From Nonomuraea turkmeniaca (lineage in GTDB: Bacteria > Actinomycetota > Actinomycetes > Streptosporangiales > Streptosporangiaceae): a DNA stretch of 53,528 bases. Where the stretch lies: the NCBI RefSeq assembly GCF_005889735.1, contig NZ_VCKY01000044.1, positions 1-53,528 of the forward strand, read 5' to 3'. Numbering within the stretch: position 1 is the stretch's first letter; each line of letters begins with the position of its first letter. The notes below the pieces were generated by a model. The model saw only the letters and a program-made list of their open reading frames with translations, ran no database searches and was not told the origin of the DNA. This document shows positions 23,013 to 32,445 of this stretch, piece after piece. Made by a program: the position numbers and the translations under genes.

Positions 23013-26000
23013 CTATACGCCAGTTCCGTCGTTGTGGTTCCGGCGGTGGCTGGCGCCAGGAGCAATTGGCCGGAGGCGCTCCCGCCCGCAGGACTGAGCG
23101 ACAGTGACGTTCTCGAACGAGCTCTCCGTGGATGCGTAAAGCCCGACGCCGCCGCTGCGGACAACGGTGTCGCGACCCTTCAGGACCTGAACGCCGTTCA
23201 ACGTCACGGTGATGCGGTCGCCGTGAATCGCCGCACCCAGTCGCACGGGACCTGTCAACGGGTTGCTGATGGATGCCGTGGCCACTGTGACGGGACCCGA
23301 CGCGTGAGCCTCGCGGATGATGCTCGCGTACTGGGTTCCGTTGCTCGTCTTGCCGACGTGGATCCGATACCCGTACGCGTCCGTGGTGTCTCGCAGCGAG
23401 ATTCCCGCGTTACCGACGGATCCGTCGATCGTGACCGTGGTCTCCACGGCATAGTCGCACGCCTCGGAGAAGCGCGACGGCAACGTCGAGTCGGCCAGTA
23501 CGTGCGCCCGGCCACCGGCAGGCGGCGTGAGGTGCAACTTGCCCGAGGCGACGGACACAGACCCTGTTATTCCTCGCCAACTGGCCCGATCGAGCCCTTC
23601 CCTGATCACGATGTTGTCGAAGGTCGCGGCCCGCCGATGCGTAAAGGCGGCGGCACCACCCGTCGGCAGCTGTCCGTCGTCCGCGGAGATCGACGTATCG
23701 CCGACTTTGGCGCTCAGATGCCTCCCGATCGCGGATACGACCAGCTTGTGCGGGACGTTGGCACCGATCGGCAGTGTGGTCTCCGCGAGAACCGTGGTCG
23801 TCGAGTTGTATATCTTCACGAGCTGCAGCGTCGCTCCCGACGTGGAGTTGAGCACTTCGGCCCGGTAGTAGTTGCGGGAATCGTGGTAGCGGAACGCGAG
23901 ACCGGTACGGGCCGTCGTCTGGCCGCGTACCCCGGGAACGATGTCCGCGGCCATGACCACGTCATCGGGTACGTCCTGCAGCGCCGCGAACGACACCATG
24001 TCCGCAGTCGAGGTCTGTGCCAGCTGCGTGTCCGGCTGTGCGCCGGTGAGCGCCCAGGTCCCCTGGACCGGCGCCCAGCCGCCAAAGGATCCGTTGAAGT
24101 CATAGACGTCACGGTCCAGGCCGGCATCGTCGAACTCGTCGTTGAGCACGGGTGCCGGGGCAAAGTGTTCCTCGAGTGACACGGTAATGAGGTCGCCCGT
24201 GCGGGTGAACGCGATCGGGGTGTCGTTCACCGTCACCGCGTTCGCGTTCGGCGCGTGGATGGAGAGCGTGCCGGTGAACGGGTCTCCAAGCGAGATCCGG
24301 GCGGTCGAGCCGCGCAGTTCCACGCTGATATCGGACACCGGTGCGGATGCGCTGATAACGGTGTTACCTTGGTCGATCAGCGACGACCCTCGGGTCAGCG
24401 CGTACCTGGTAAGCCCGCCGCGCGAAGCACGCTCGAGGTACGCGGTCTCGGCGTTGGTCGTGGCGGCTCCGAACGCCCTCGACGAGGGAGTCGCCTCGCG
24501 CGAAAGGTAGAAGCGTCCGGTCGCGTCCGGCAGGGCGATCTCCATCGCCGTCGCCACGGAGTGACTCACCCCGGGCATGGCGATGCGCTTCGCCGTCACC
24601 GAGGGCGCCGCGCCGGCCTTGCCGGGAACCACGACCGTGTCCAGTCCCGTCGGTCCGGTGGAGGACCAGTCGTACGACAGGTAGTCGACGTTGGTGAGTA
24701 CCTGCTCGCCGACGCGTACGGCGCCATCCTCGTGGACCCTGGGGGTTACCGCGGCGCCGGCCGTTGCCACCGGGATGAGCTGCACGCCGGCAACGGGTGC
24801 GGCTCCGGGCACGGTGTCGAACCCGACCGTGGCGACCTTCGTGGTCGGATTGACGGTCACCGGATCCCCGGGGAAGTGCCAGAGCTGCCGGTAGTTGTGC
24901 GCGGCGGTGTCACCGGTGAGGTCGTCGGAGACCACCCAGAAGCCGGGCTTGACGAAGTAGACCGCGCGATCGTGCGCGACCGGCCGGTAGCCCATCGCCG
25001 CACCGCGGTAGATGTCGAGGCCCGCGTTCGAGCGCCACAGCGACGTTGTGCGGGGGACGCCGGCGGTCTGCGGGAGTCCGTCGACCTCGATGGTGTTGTG
25101 CGCCTCGGTGGTACGGCGCATCCAGTCGTTCGTCGGAGTCGCGCTGTAGTCCCCCACCCCGGAGTCGACGATCAGCGGACGCCCGTACGCCGCCATCACC
25201 AGGCTGAGGTCGTCCGGATGCCGATGCGAGGCAGTGTAACTGGAATTCTGGTTGTTGATCAGCATGTACCGGGCATCGGCGTCCCACCCGGAACGCTGAA
25301 CCGCGAAGCTGATCGGAAACACCGTGGACGACAGCGTCGGGGCGGTCCCCTCCGTTCGGCCGGAGGCGACCCAGGTGAAATCGGGCCAGGAGTTGCGTAC
25401 ACCGCTCCTGCGAATGGCCGACGTACCCGCGTAGTTGTTCGGCGTGTCGCCAATCGCCGCGGGTTCAAGATTCGGCTGACGGGTCGCGAACAGCGAATCC
25501 GCGATCCAGTCCGCCCCCTGCACGAGCGAATCAGGAGCGGTTCGCCCGTTGGCATTCGCGACTGCTATGACGGAGTTGAGCATATCCGCCACGTATGCCT
25601 GATAGTTGAACGCCGGCTCGCGGTACACACCGTCGCCCTTCAAGTACGCGCGCAGGAACCGCTCGACCGAGCGCACCGCGAACCACTCCCAGCCAGGCGA
25701 TGACGAGAACTCGGGCAGAAACACGGCTGCCGCGTGGACGGAGCGGGCCATCGACACGTACCAGTTGTTTCCGACATGTATCTGCATCACGCCGGCGAGG
25801 AAGTCCGTCGTGGCGTGCACGCCGGACAGGTACGCCACGAGATCGCTCGCGTCGATGCCAGGATCGGTCCGGAACACGGAAAACGCGCTGACCAGCTGGG
25901 CGAGCCGCTTGGCTGCCGACAGGTTGCGGCCCTGCGGCCAGCTCTGATTGTCGGCGAAGAAGTCCAGCGAGATGTCCATCCACGCCGCCGCGTACGCCGC

Positions 26001-26498
26001 ACGCTTTGCCGGGTCACTCTCGGACACGTAAGCGAATGCCAGTTTGGGCATGAACGTGAAGTCGCTCATCAAAGTCTGCGCGCTGCCCGGGGTGGTCTGC
26101 GTCCCACCCCAAAGGTCCTGCCAGTCGATGTCGATCCGCTGCTCGGCGCTGTTGTAGAAGTTGCGGGTCTCGGCGCCGAACCGGAAGATCCCCGCCGCGA
26201 GCTCGTCGGGGCCCGAGTCGCCACCGCCCAAGCCCTCGGCCGGAGCCGGGTACTGGACGTCGGCGCGGCCCGCGTAATACACCTTGAGCTCGCTCGCGGC
26301 GCCCGCTTCATCACCGGCGGCCAGCTTGGCCGCCACCGCGCCGAGCCCCGGGCGCGTCAGGTCGAGCAGCCCGCCGAGATCCGACATGTCGGCGACGGCG
26401 GCACTGCCCGGCGACAGAACCGCCGCCACCAGAGCCAGCACGACCGCCGCACGGGCCCGACCACGCGTGTACCAACGTAACTTGCTCCGTCTCACCAC
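23013..26498 (-). CDS. Secreted heparinase II/III-type polysaccharide lyase with two LamG-like domains
   Basis: Extracellular protein of 1161 residues. Signal peptide 1-37 (VVLALVAAVLSPGSAAVA). An alpha-helical toroid typical of alginate/heparinase lyases spans about 40-420 (LDLTRPGLGAVAAKLAAGDE, SVHAAAVFLPEF, FNYQAYVADML). A heparinase II/III beta-sandwich spans about 420-680, with SHRHPDDLSLVMA and TTEAHNTIEVDG carrying the conserved His residues. Two concanavalin/LamG-like binding domains follow (about 800-975 and 985-1130). It is last in the operon, 45 bp after the binding-protein gene, and ends at a strong terminator. It should cleave a uronic-acid-containing polysaccharide by beta-elimination, and the importer would take up the product. 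The true substrate is unknown. Confidence 0.82.
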   Translation of the reverse strand: MVRRSKLRWYTRGRARAAVVLALVAAVLSPGSAAVADMSDLGGLLDLTRPGLGAVAAKLAAGDEAGAASELKVYYAGRADVQYPAPAEGLGGGDSGPDELAAGIFRFGAETRNFYNSAEQRIDIDWQDLWGGTQTTPGSAQTLMSDFTFMPKLAFAYVSESDPAKRAAYAAAWMDISLDFFADNQSWPQGRNLSAAKRLAQLVSAFSVFRTDPGIDASDLVAYLSGVHATTDFLAGVMQIHVGNNWYVSMARSVHAAAVFLPEFSSSPGWEWFAVRSVERFLRAYLKGDGVYREPAFNYQAYVADMLNSVIAVANANGRTAPDSLVQGADWIADSLFATRQPNLEPAAIGDTPNNYAGTSAIRRSGVRNSWPDFTWVASGRTEGTAPTLSSTVFPISFAVQRSGWDADARYMLINNQNSSYTASHRHPDDLSLVMAAYGRPLIVDSGVGDYSATPTNDWMRRTTEAHNTIEVDGLPQTAGVPRTTSLWRSNAGLDIYRGAAMGYRPVAHDRAVYFVKPGFWVVSDDLTGDTAAHNYRQLWHFPGDPVTVNPTTKVATVGFDTVPGAAPVAGVQLIPVATAGAAVTPRVHEDGAVRVGEQVLTNVDYLSYDWSSTGPTGLDTVVVPGKAGAAPSVTAKRIAMPGVSHSVATAMEIALPDATGRFYLSREATPSSRAFGAATTNAETAYLERASRGGLTRYALTRGSSLIDQGNTVISASAPVSDISVELRGSTARISLGDPFTGTLSIHAPNANAVTVNDTPIAFTRTGDLITVSLEEHFAPAPVLNDEFDDAGLDRDVYDFNGSFGGWAPVQGTWALTGAQPDTQLAQTSTADMVSFAALQDVPDDVVMAADIVPGVRGQTTARTGLAFRYHDSRNYYRAEVLNSTSGATLQLVKIYNSTTTVLAETTLPIGANVPHKLVVSAIGRHLSAKVGDTSISADDGQLPTGGAAAFTHRRAATFDNIVIREGLDRASWRGITGSVSVASGKLHLTPPAGGRAHVLADSTLPSRFSEACDYAVETTVTIDGSVGNAGISLRDTTDAYGYRIHVGKTSNGTQYASIIREAHASGPVTVATASISNPLTGPVRLGAAIHGDRITVTLNGVQVLKGRDTVVRSGGVGLYASTESSFENVTVAQSCGRERLRPIAPGASHRRNHNDGTGV

Positions 26499-26543
26499 TG
26501 TCTCCTCCCTAACCCCGTGAGAGTGTTGGCTGAGTCCAGCGCG

Positions 26544-28166
26544 TCAACCACCCGCCTGCTCCTCGTACTCGGCCTTGATCTTGTTGCCCACCCGGTCCAT
26601 GAACTTCTTGATGGCCGGCTGCCACGCCGAGACGGGCTTGTTCCCCAGCTGGATCTCCAGCAGCACCGAGTCCAGTTCCTGCTGCTCGCTGGCAGCCTTG
26701 CTGGCGGCGGTCTCCGAGTACAGCCCGAGGGTCGGGTCCGCGACGGCAAGCGGGACGCCGGCGACCTGGTGGTCGTGCTGGTCCTGTACGGCCTGGCGGT
26801 TGCCCTGCTCGTAGATGACGGGCGATGCTTCGGCGAGGTACCGCACCGGCAGGAATACCTGGCTGCGCCCGCTCTCGGTGAGGGTCGGGTCGGAGCCGTT
26901 GCGGGTGAACGTCTGGCCCTCGACGCCGTACCGGAGGGCCAGGTACTCGCCGCTGCCGAAGGGTGAGCACAACCAGTCGAGGACCTTGAGGATCTGCTTG
27001 ATCCGGTCGGCGTTGTCGGTCTTGGCTATAGCGGTGAAACTGGACAGGGTCGGGCCGGGCGTGCGTACCTGCGTCCCTGTGCCGTCGCGGGTGGGCGAGA
27101 GCATGCCGGTCAGGCGGAAGCCGGGCACGTCTTTCGCCTGGCCGTAAAACTTGCCCCACCCGGCGTACCCGCCGATGGTGAACGCGGTCGTGCCGGCCAG
27201 CATCCACGCGTTGCGCTTCGTGTTGGGCGCGCCCGCGTGGTCGGGATGTATCACCCCCGACTTCACCAGCTCGACGGTGTCCTCGAGGGCCTGCATGAAC
27301 TGCGGTGTCGTCCCGGAGTGGGTGAAGACGCCACCTTCGGCCTGCCAGGCGCCGGTGCCGCCGGGCCAGTTGCCGGTGATCCCGTTCATCTCAAGGATCG
27401 TGTTGAACGGGATCTGTCCGAACGCCCACCGACCGGCCCGCTCGTCGGTCAGCGCGGCCGCCATCTCCTTGAACTCGGCCCACGAATTGGGCTGGAGGCT
27501 GAGTCCTGCCCTGGCCAGCAGGTCGGCCCGGGTGTACAGCACGGTGCCGATCCGTGCCCGCGGCACGGGGATGCCCCAGATCCGCTGGTCGTAGACGGTG
27601 CTGCGCCAGGCATCGGTGGGCAGGGCGGCGAGGTTCGGGTAGGCGAGGACCGCGTCCCCGGACAGGTACTCGGTGAGGTCGGTGAATGTCGCCTTCAGCA
27701 TGGCCGGCATCTGCTGGACAACGCCCTGGATAGCCACCATGTCGGGCAGATCGCCACCGGCAATGGTCGTGGCGACCTTGCTCTTGTAGTCAGTCGAGGG
27801 GACGTACGTGATCTTCAGTTCGGTGCCGAGTTTGCTGTTGAGGTTCTGCCAGTAGGGGTTCGAGCCGAGCGCGGGGGCGATCGGGTCGTAGGTGTACGTC
27901 AGTGCCGTGACGGCTTCGCCCTGCACCGGTTGTGATGCGGCGCTGGAGGCGGTCGGGTAGGTGAAGTATCCCGGCGACACCCCGGCCGGCTCGGCGGCCA
28001 GGTCGGGCGTGGCCGCGGTGACGGGCTTGTAGGTGGGCAGCTTGACCGACCCGGTCGAGCTGTTCGGCGAACTCGGGCTGCCGTCGCCGCAGGCCCCGAG
28101 CAGCGGGGCCAGCCCCGTTGCCGCGCCGAGTGCCAGGACGTGGCGGCGGCTGAAGGTGGGTGCCAT
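26544..28166 (-). CDS. ABC sugar-importer solute-binding lipoprotein (LipO/YtcQ type)
   Basis: Extracellular binding protein of 540 residues. AAGGAG five bases before the ATG at 28166 fixes the start. The signal is Tat-like with a lipobox: SRRHVLALGAATGLAPLLGAC, quoted as SRRHVLALG and LGAC, so the protein is anchored at the Cys near residue 26. The remainder is the large two-lobed fold of the LipO/LplA group. This group pairs with LplB- and YtcP-type permeases and usually binds oligosaccharides from plant or acidic polysaccharides. The gene lies 33 bp after the permease gene and before the lyase gene. No ATP-binding subunit is encoded here; a shared MsiK-type ATPase elsewhere is likely. Confidence 0.88.
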   Translation of the reverse strand: MAPTFSRRHVLALGAATGLAPLLGACGDGSPSSPNSSTGSVKLPTYKPVTAATPDLAAEPAGVSPGYFTYPTASSAASQPVQGEAVTALTYTYDPIAPALGSNPYWQNLNSKLGTELKITYVPSTDYKSKVATTIAGGDLPDMVAIQGVVQQMPAMLKATFTDLTEYLSGDAVLAYPNLAALPTDAWRSTVYDQRIWGIPVPRARIGTVLYTRADLLARAGLSLQPNSWAEFKEMAAALTDERAGRWAFGQIPFNTILEMNGITGNWPGGTGAWQAEGGVFTHSGTTPQFMQALEDTVELVKSGVIHPDHAGAPNTKRNAWMLAGTTAFTIGGYAGWGKFYGQAKDVPGFRLTGMLSPTRDGTGTQVRTPGPTLSSFTAIAKTDNADRIKQILKVLDWLCSPFGSGEYLALRYGVEGQTFTRNGSDPTLTESGRSQVFLPVRYLAEASPVIYEQGNRQAVQDQHDHQVAGVPLAVADPTLGLYSETAASKAASEQQELDSVLLEIQLGNKPVSAWQPAIKKFMDRVGNKIKAEYEEQAGG

Positions 28167-28199
28167 GACGTCTCCTTGCCACATTGCGTGGACGACCGG

Positions 28200-29171
28200 T
28201 CAGCCCTTGACGGCGCCGACCATGAGTCCCTTGGCGAAGTGCTTTTGGATGAAGGGGTAGATGAACAGGATGGGCAGGACGGAGATGACAAGAATCGCCA
28301 TCTGGACGGAGATTTGTGGTGGCAGGTTCTCCAGGTTCGAGCTGAGCTGGTCGGACCCGATCGGGGTGTTGTTGACGACGTAGGTGCGCAGCACCAGTTG
28401 CAGCGGCCACTTTTCCGACGACTGGAGGTACAACATCGCGGAGAAGAAGGCGTTCCAGTACGCCACTGCGTAGAACAGCCCGATCACGGAGACGACCGCC
28501 TTCGACAGTGGCAGGACGATCCGCAGCAGGATGCGCATCTCCCCGGCACCGTCCATATAGGCGCTTTCCCGCAGCTCGCGTGGGATTTCCTGGAAGAACG
28601 CGCGCATGACGATGACGTTGAACGCGTTCACCAGCACCGGCAGGATCAGTGCCAGGTAGCTGTCCAGCAGGCCAAGCTGTTTGACCGTCAGGTACATCGG
28701 GATGATGCCCGGGTTGAACAGCAGGGTGAACACCGTCATCAGCAGGATCGGCTTTTGCAGCAACGAACCTGGCCGCGACAGCGCGTACGCCAGAGCGATC
28801 GTGGAGACGAGGCTGAGTGCCGTGCCGACCACGGTGATGCCGGCGCTCACCAGCAGCGCACGGGTGACGATTCCTCCGGACAGGACGGCCCGGTAGGAGT
28901 CCAGCGTCGGTTCGTTCGTCCACAGCACGAAGCCGCCCGCCCTGTTGATCTCCTCCGGGGAGGCGATGCTGGTCATGAGCACCGCCCAGAACGGAACCAG
29001 AACCGCCAGGCAGCCCAGGCCGAGCACGAGTCCCCGCGCACCGAACCCCAGCTTGCTGGGCTCGCCCATCCAGACCGGACGCCGGCTGCGGCCCGAGCGT
29101 GGCCGCCGCAGCCCTGTGCCCGCGGCGGGGCGCGCCACGGACACCGCAGTCGGCACAGGTCGGCTCGTCAC
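28200..29171 (-). CDS. ABC sugar-importer permease, YtcP/MalG type
   Basis: Inner-membrane permease of 323 residues with six predicted helices after a 50-residue basic N-terminus. The first helix is near 47-65 (LVLGLGCLAVLVPFWAVL). The EAA loop ELRESAYMDGAGEMRILLRI, which docks to the ATPase, is clear, and the ending KHFAKGLMVGAVKG is typical of this family. The GTG start overlaps the stop of the other permease (GTGA). A shorter N-terminus is possible, since the first 40 residues are poor in family features. It forms a heterodimeric channel with the product of the gene just upstream. Confidence 0.88.
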   Translation of the reverse strand: MTSRPVPTAVSVARPAAGTGLRRPRSGRSRRPVWMGEPSKLGFGARGLVLGLGCLAVLVPFWAVLMTSIASPEEINRAGGFVLWTNEPTLDSYRAVLSGGIVTRALLVSAGITVVGTALSLVSTIALAYALSRPGSLLQKPILLMTVFTLLFNPGIIPMYLTVKQLGLLDSYLALILPVLVNAFNVIVMRAFFQEIPRELRESAYMDGAGEMRILLRIVLPLSKAVVSVIGLFYAVAYWNAFFSAMLYLQSSEKWPLQLVLRTYVVNNTPIGSDQLSSNLENLPPQISVQMAILVISVLPILFIYPFIQKHFAKGLMVGAVKG

Positions 29172-30079
29172 TTGGCGTACACCCCCTGCTCGCCCAGGGC
29201 GTGGGCCAACCGGTTGGCGCCGAGCACGAGCGCGACACCCACAATGCCTTTGATCAGCCCCACCGCGGCCGCGGTGCCCCAGTCGCCGCCGACGATCCCG
29301 TGGTTGTAGACGTATGTGTCGAGTACTTCGCTGGCACCGGCACCGACCTGTGCCTGCTGCAGGATGATCTGCTCGAACCCGACGGACAGCGAGTCACCGA
29401 GCCGCAGAATCAGCAGCAGGACGATCACCGGGCGGATGTAGGGCAGGGTCACGTGCCACAGGCGGCGAGCTGCCGAGGCGCCGTCCACCACCGCGGCCTC
29501 CATCTGCGCCGGATCCACTCTGGAAAGTGCGGCGAGGAAGATGATTGTCGACCAGCCGGTGTCCTTCCAGATCACCTGTGATGTGATCATGAGTTTGAAC
29601 AACTCGGGTACGCCGACGATGTGGAACGTGGACAGGTCGGCCGAGCGCAGCCAGGCGTTGAGCATCCCGCCGTTGCCGAACATCTGCTGGAACAGGGCAA
29701 CCACGATGACCCAGGACAGGAAGTGCGGCATGTAGAGGATCGACTGGGTGAGGCGTTTGAGCCGTTCGCTGATGGTCGCGTTCAGGATCAACGCGAGGCA
29801 GATCGGCAGTGGGAACACGAAGACCACCTGGATCAGCGTGATGATCAGTGTGTTGACGAGTGCGTTGAGGAACACCGGGTCGCCGGTGAGCACCGGCTCG
29901 AAGTTGTCCAGCCCGACGTACGGGCTGTGCCAGATTCCGAGGAACGGCTGGAAGTCCTGGAACGCGATGATGTTCCCGCCGAGCGGCAGATAGTGGAACA
30001 GCAGCAGCGCCGTGACCCCGGGAAGCGCCAGCAGCAGCAGGACCCGGTCGCGCCGCCAGCGGTCGCGCAGGCTATGCAT
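29168..30079 (-). CDS. ABC sugar-importer permease, LplB type
   Basis: Inner-membrane permease of 303 residues. The start at 30079 was chosen because it overlaps the preceding gene by eight bases (ATGCATAG). Six helices are seen, beginning RVLLLLALPGVTALLLFHYLP. The N-terminal motif HYLPLGGNIIAFQDFQ and the EAA loop MEAAVVDGASAARRLWHVTL are characteristic of the LplB group. It pairs with the downstream YtcP-type permease and the LipO-type binding protein to import oligosaccharides released by the lyase. Confidence 0.9.
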   Translation of the reverse strand: MHSLRDRWRRDRVLLLLALPGVTALLLFHYLPLGGNIIAFQDFQPFLGIWHSPYVGLDNFEPVLTGDPVFLNALVNTLIITLIQVVFVFPLPICLALILNATISERLKRLTQSILYMPHFLSWVIVVALFQQMFGNGGMLNAWLRSADLSTFHIVGVPELFKLMITSQVIWKDTGWSTIIFLAALSRVDPAQMEAAVVDGASAARRLWHVTLPYIRPVIVLLLILRLGDSLSVGFEQIILQQAQVGAGASEVLDTYVYNHGIVGGDWGTAAAVGLIKGIVGVALVLGANRLAHALGEQGVYAK

Positions 30080-31361
30080 CGCCGGTCTCCACCGGTGCAG
30101 GCAGGCCGATGGGCTGGCCCGCGACGCAGGCTTGCACCGCCGCCCGCAGCCGGTCGTCGGCATTGGCCGCGACCCTCCTGCTCCGGGCGACCGCGGGCGC
30201 CGGGTCGGTGGCGATGTCGGTGACCGCCGCGACGACCGTCGCCGCGGCACGATGGTCGAGCTCGATCACCAGGTCTGGGGCGCCGAGGTCGGCGAACATC
30301 TGAGATTTCGTGGTCTCGGTCGGCTGCCGAAGGTAGACGGTCGGGATCGCATGTCGTGCGGCCAGGATCGGCGAATGACACTCCATGCTGACCACCAGCG
30401 ACGAGACGGCGTAGACCCCGGTCGCCTCCTCCAGCGGCCAGTACCGGTCCAGGAGCCGGACCTGACCGAGCGTCTGTGGACTGAGCAGGCTGGGAAGCTG
30501 CTCGTGAGCGAGCTCGACGGCATAGCTCATCTCGGGCACCACGACGGCCGGCAGGCCGCTGACGCGTACCCAGGTCTCGATCGCCGCCGCCAGCACCGCC
30601 AGGTCGTGCGTCACGGTGGCCCGGTTGACCGCGTCGCGCCGCATCTGCTCGCGGGTCGGTTCCGTGCCGTAGATCTTCGCATAGGGGGCGTAGCGCAGCC
30701 GCGGAACGAAGCAGGCGAACCGACCGGGCTGCAGGCCGAAATTCTCCAGCAGGCGAGCGGCGGCGACGGCGTCAGTGTGGTCGAACGCGAACGTGCCATC
30801 CGGCCCGAAGGCGAGGTCGGGCCCGGTTATCTTCTGGCCGCGCAGGGTGGCCAGGGTCAGCGTTTCGCGGCAGTACACGAAGTCTGCGCTGTCGAAACGG
30901 TCCTTGACGTCGTCCTCGAGATAGGACGGTGGGAGGAGATCGACCATCTGTGCCAGCTCCGGCAGCGTCGCCATGGTCGGTGGGCACAGCGGATCCACGG
31001 TGACCCCGAAGTACCCATACGGGCGGCCCACGTGCTCGCGCCACCAATCGATCTCGGTGCTCTGGAAGGCGTCGGCGCCCGATCCGTGCATCAGGACGTC
31101 CGCGCCGTCGATGGCGGCGGCCAACTCCGGGGTGCTCGGCCCGTCCCCGCCGAGAGTGCCATCGACGACGCGCACGTCGGGAAACGCGTGCCGCAGCATG
31201 GATCGTTCGCGCTCCTCCAGCCGCACCGGCCAGAGGATTACCTCGACCTCGGGGGCGAACCGCTGAAACGCCCGCACCACGCCAGGGGAGTGAGCCACGT
31301 CGCCGATGTTCACCGTCGCCCAGGAGGACCGCAGGAGGACGGTGCGACGTGTCGATGTCAT
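30072..31361 (-). CDS. Polysaccharide pyruvyl transferase family protein
   Basis: Protein of 429 residues. The ATG at 31361 has AAGGAG five bases upstream. It has the two-domain GT-B-like fold of the PS_pyruv_trans family: LLRSSWATVNIGDVAHSPG near the N-terminus in place of the usual 'NxGDxL', GADVLMHGSGADAFQ, and a C-terminal SLVVSMECHSPILAARHAIPTV, where a His-containing loop is expected. No signal peptide, so cytoplasmic. It is the first gene of the importer/lyase operon, an unusual place for this family, which normally adds pyruvate ketals to exopolysaccharide sugars. It may act on an imported pyruvylated or otherwise modified sugar; that is an inference. Confidence 0.78.
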   Translation of the reverse strand: MTSTRRTVLLRSSWATVNIGDVAHSPGVVRAFQRFAPEVEVILWPVRLEERERSMLRHAFPDVRVVDGTLGGDGPSTPELAAAIDGADVLMHGSGADAFQSTEIDWWREHVGRPYGYFGVTVDPLCPPTMATLPELAQMVDLLPPSYLEDDVKDRFDSADFVYCRETLTLATLRGQKITGPDLAFGPDGTFAFDHTDAVAAARLLENFGLQPGRFACFVPRLRYAPYAKIYGTEPTREQMRRDAVNRATVTHDLAVLAAAIETWVRVSGLPAVVVPEMSYAVELAHEQLPSLLSPQTLGQVRLLDRYWPLEEATGVYAVSSLVVSMECHSPILAARHAIPTVYLRQPTETTKSQMFADLGAPDLVIELDHRAAATVVAAVTDIATDPAPAVARSRRVAANADDRLRAAVQACVAGQPIGLPAPVETGDA

Positions 31362-31373
31362 ATATGCTCCTTG

Positions 31374-31388
31374 TTGACGTAACGTTAA
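31374..31388. promoter_or_regulatory. Operator TTGACGTAACGTTAA
   Basis: Odd-centred palindrome TT.ACGT.ACGT.AA, 13-27 bases before the operon start. An inverted copy of its first 12 bases lies at 31409-31420. Confidence 0.7.
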
Positions 31389-31407
31389 TTCAAAATAGGG
31401 ATGGTGA

Positions 31408-31418
31408 GACGTTACGTC
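31408..31418. promoter_or_regulatory. Operator GACGTTACGTC
   Basis: Perfect 11-bp odd palindrome. With flanking AA it is the reverse complement of TTGACGTAACGT at 31374. It lies just upstream of the LacI gene's -10 (TAGGCT, 31429-31434), so the repressor should control both directions. Confidence 0.7.
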
Positions 31419-31440
31419 AAGAACCGAGTAGGCTTGTACC

Positions 31441-32445
31441 ATGGCAACGCAACGTGACGTCGCACGGGCGGCTGGGGTGTCGCTCGCCGTGGTGTCGGCG
31501 GTGGTCAACGGCACGAGCCACACCCGGATGAGGGAATCCACCCGCACCCGGGTGCTCCAGGCGATGCAGCAATTGGGCTACCAGCCGAACCAGACGGCGC
31601 GCTCGCTACGGCTCAACCAAACCGACATGATCGCGATGATCCTCAACAAGATCGACAACCCGGTCTACGGACCGCTGCGGCATGGGGTCTACGAGGCGGC
31701 GGCGGAGCACGGCGCGACGGTCCTGCTGGGCGATGCCGAGACGATGCGCTCCGGCAGCCAGTTCCTGACCCGGCTGCTCAGCCAGGGCACGGTCGACGGT
31801 ATCTTGATCCGCGGCGAAGGGCTGCTGGACGACGACGTGATGGCCGAACTCCGCTCCCACCCCAAGCCGATCCTCATCCTGGAACACGCACTGGACCATC
31901 CCTGGATCGACGTAGACGATCGCCGCGCGGGCGAGATCGCGACGCGGTTCCTGGTCAACCTCAGCCACCGCCACATCGTCTTCGTCGGGGGTTCGGGATA
32001 CCTTTCCCAGCAGCGCTACCTGGGCTACCAGCAGGCGATGGACGCCGCCGGCCTGACACCGGCTCCGCACCTGGCCACCGGGTTCGGTGAGCAGGCCGGC
32101 GCCGACGGGCTCCGGCAGGCCATGCAGGCGGCAACCGCGCCGACCGCCATCGTCGTCAACAACATCATGAGCGCGGTCGGGGTCCTGGCCGCCGCACGCG
32201 ACCTCGGCATCGCCATCCCCGACCAGCTGTCAGTGGTCGGCATCCACGACGTCGACCTGATGCAACACCTGCGCCCGGCCGTCACCGCAGTCCGGATGCC
32301 CATGTACCAACTCGGCCGGGCCGGCGTCGAGGCGCTTTACGACCTGATCGCGGGGCGGCCAAGCGCAGGCGGTGTCATCACCGACCCCGAACCCGAACTG
32401 GTGATCCGCGACTCAGCGACCGCTCTGACCCGGATCCGCGATTAG
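31441..32445 (+). CDS. LacI-family repressor of the importer/lyase operon
   Basis: Transcription factor of 334 residues with a LacI helix-turn-helix at the very N-terminus (ATQRDVARAAGVSLAVVSAV), hinge YQPNQTARSLRL and a sugar-binding core (MIAMILNKIDNPVYGPLRHG, SVVGIHDVDLMQHLRPAVT). TAGGCT ends six bases before the ATG and no ribosome site is present, so the message is probably leaderless. It is divergent from the five-gene importer/lyase operon with two inverted operators in the 79-bp gap. It is probably released by a product of the polysaccharide. Confidence 0.92.
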   Translation: MATQRDVARAAGVSLAVVSAVVNGTSHTRMRESTRTRVLQAMQQLGYQPNQTARSLRLNQTDMIAMILNKIDNPVYGPLRHGVYEAAAEHGATVLLGDAETMRSGSQFLTRLLSQGTVDGILIRGEGLLDDDVMAELRSHPKPILILEHALDHPWIDVDDRRAGEIATRFLVNLSHRHIVFVGGSGYLSQQRYLGYQQAMDAAGLTPAPHLATGFGEQAGADGLRQAMQAATAPTAIVVNNIMSAVGVLAAARDLGIAIPDQLSVVGIHDVDLMQHLRPAVTAVRMPMYQLGRAGVEALYDLIAGRPSAGGVITDPEPELVIRDSATALTRIRD

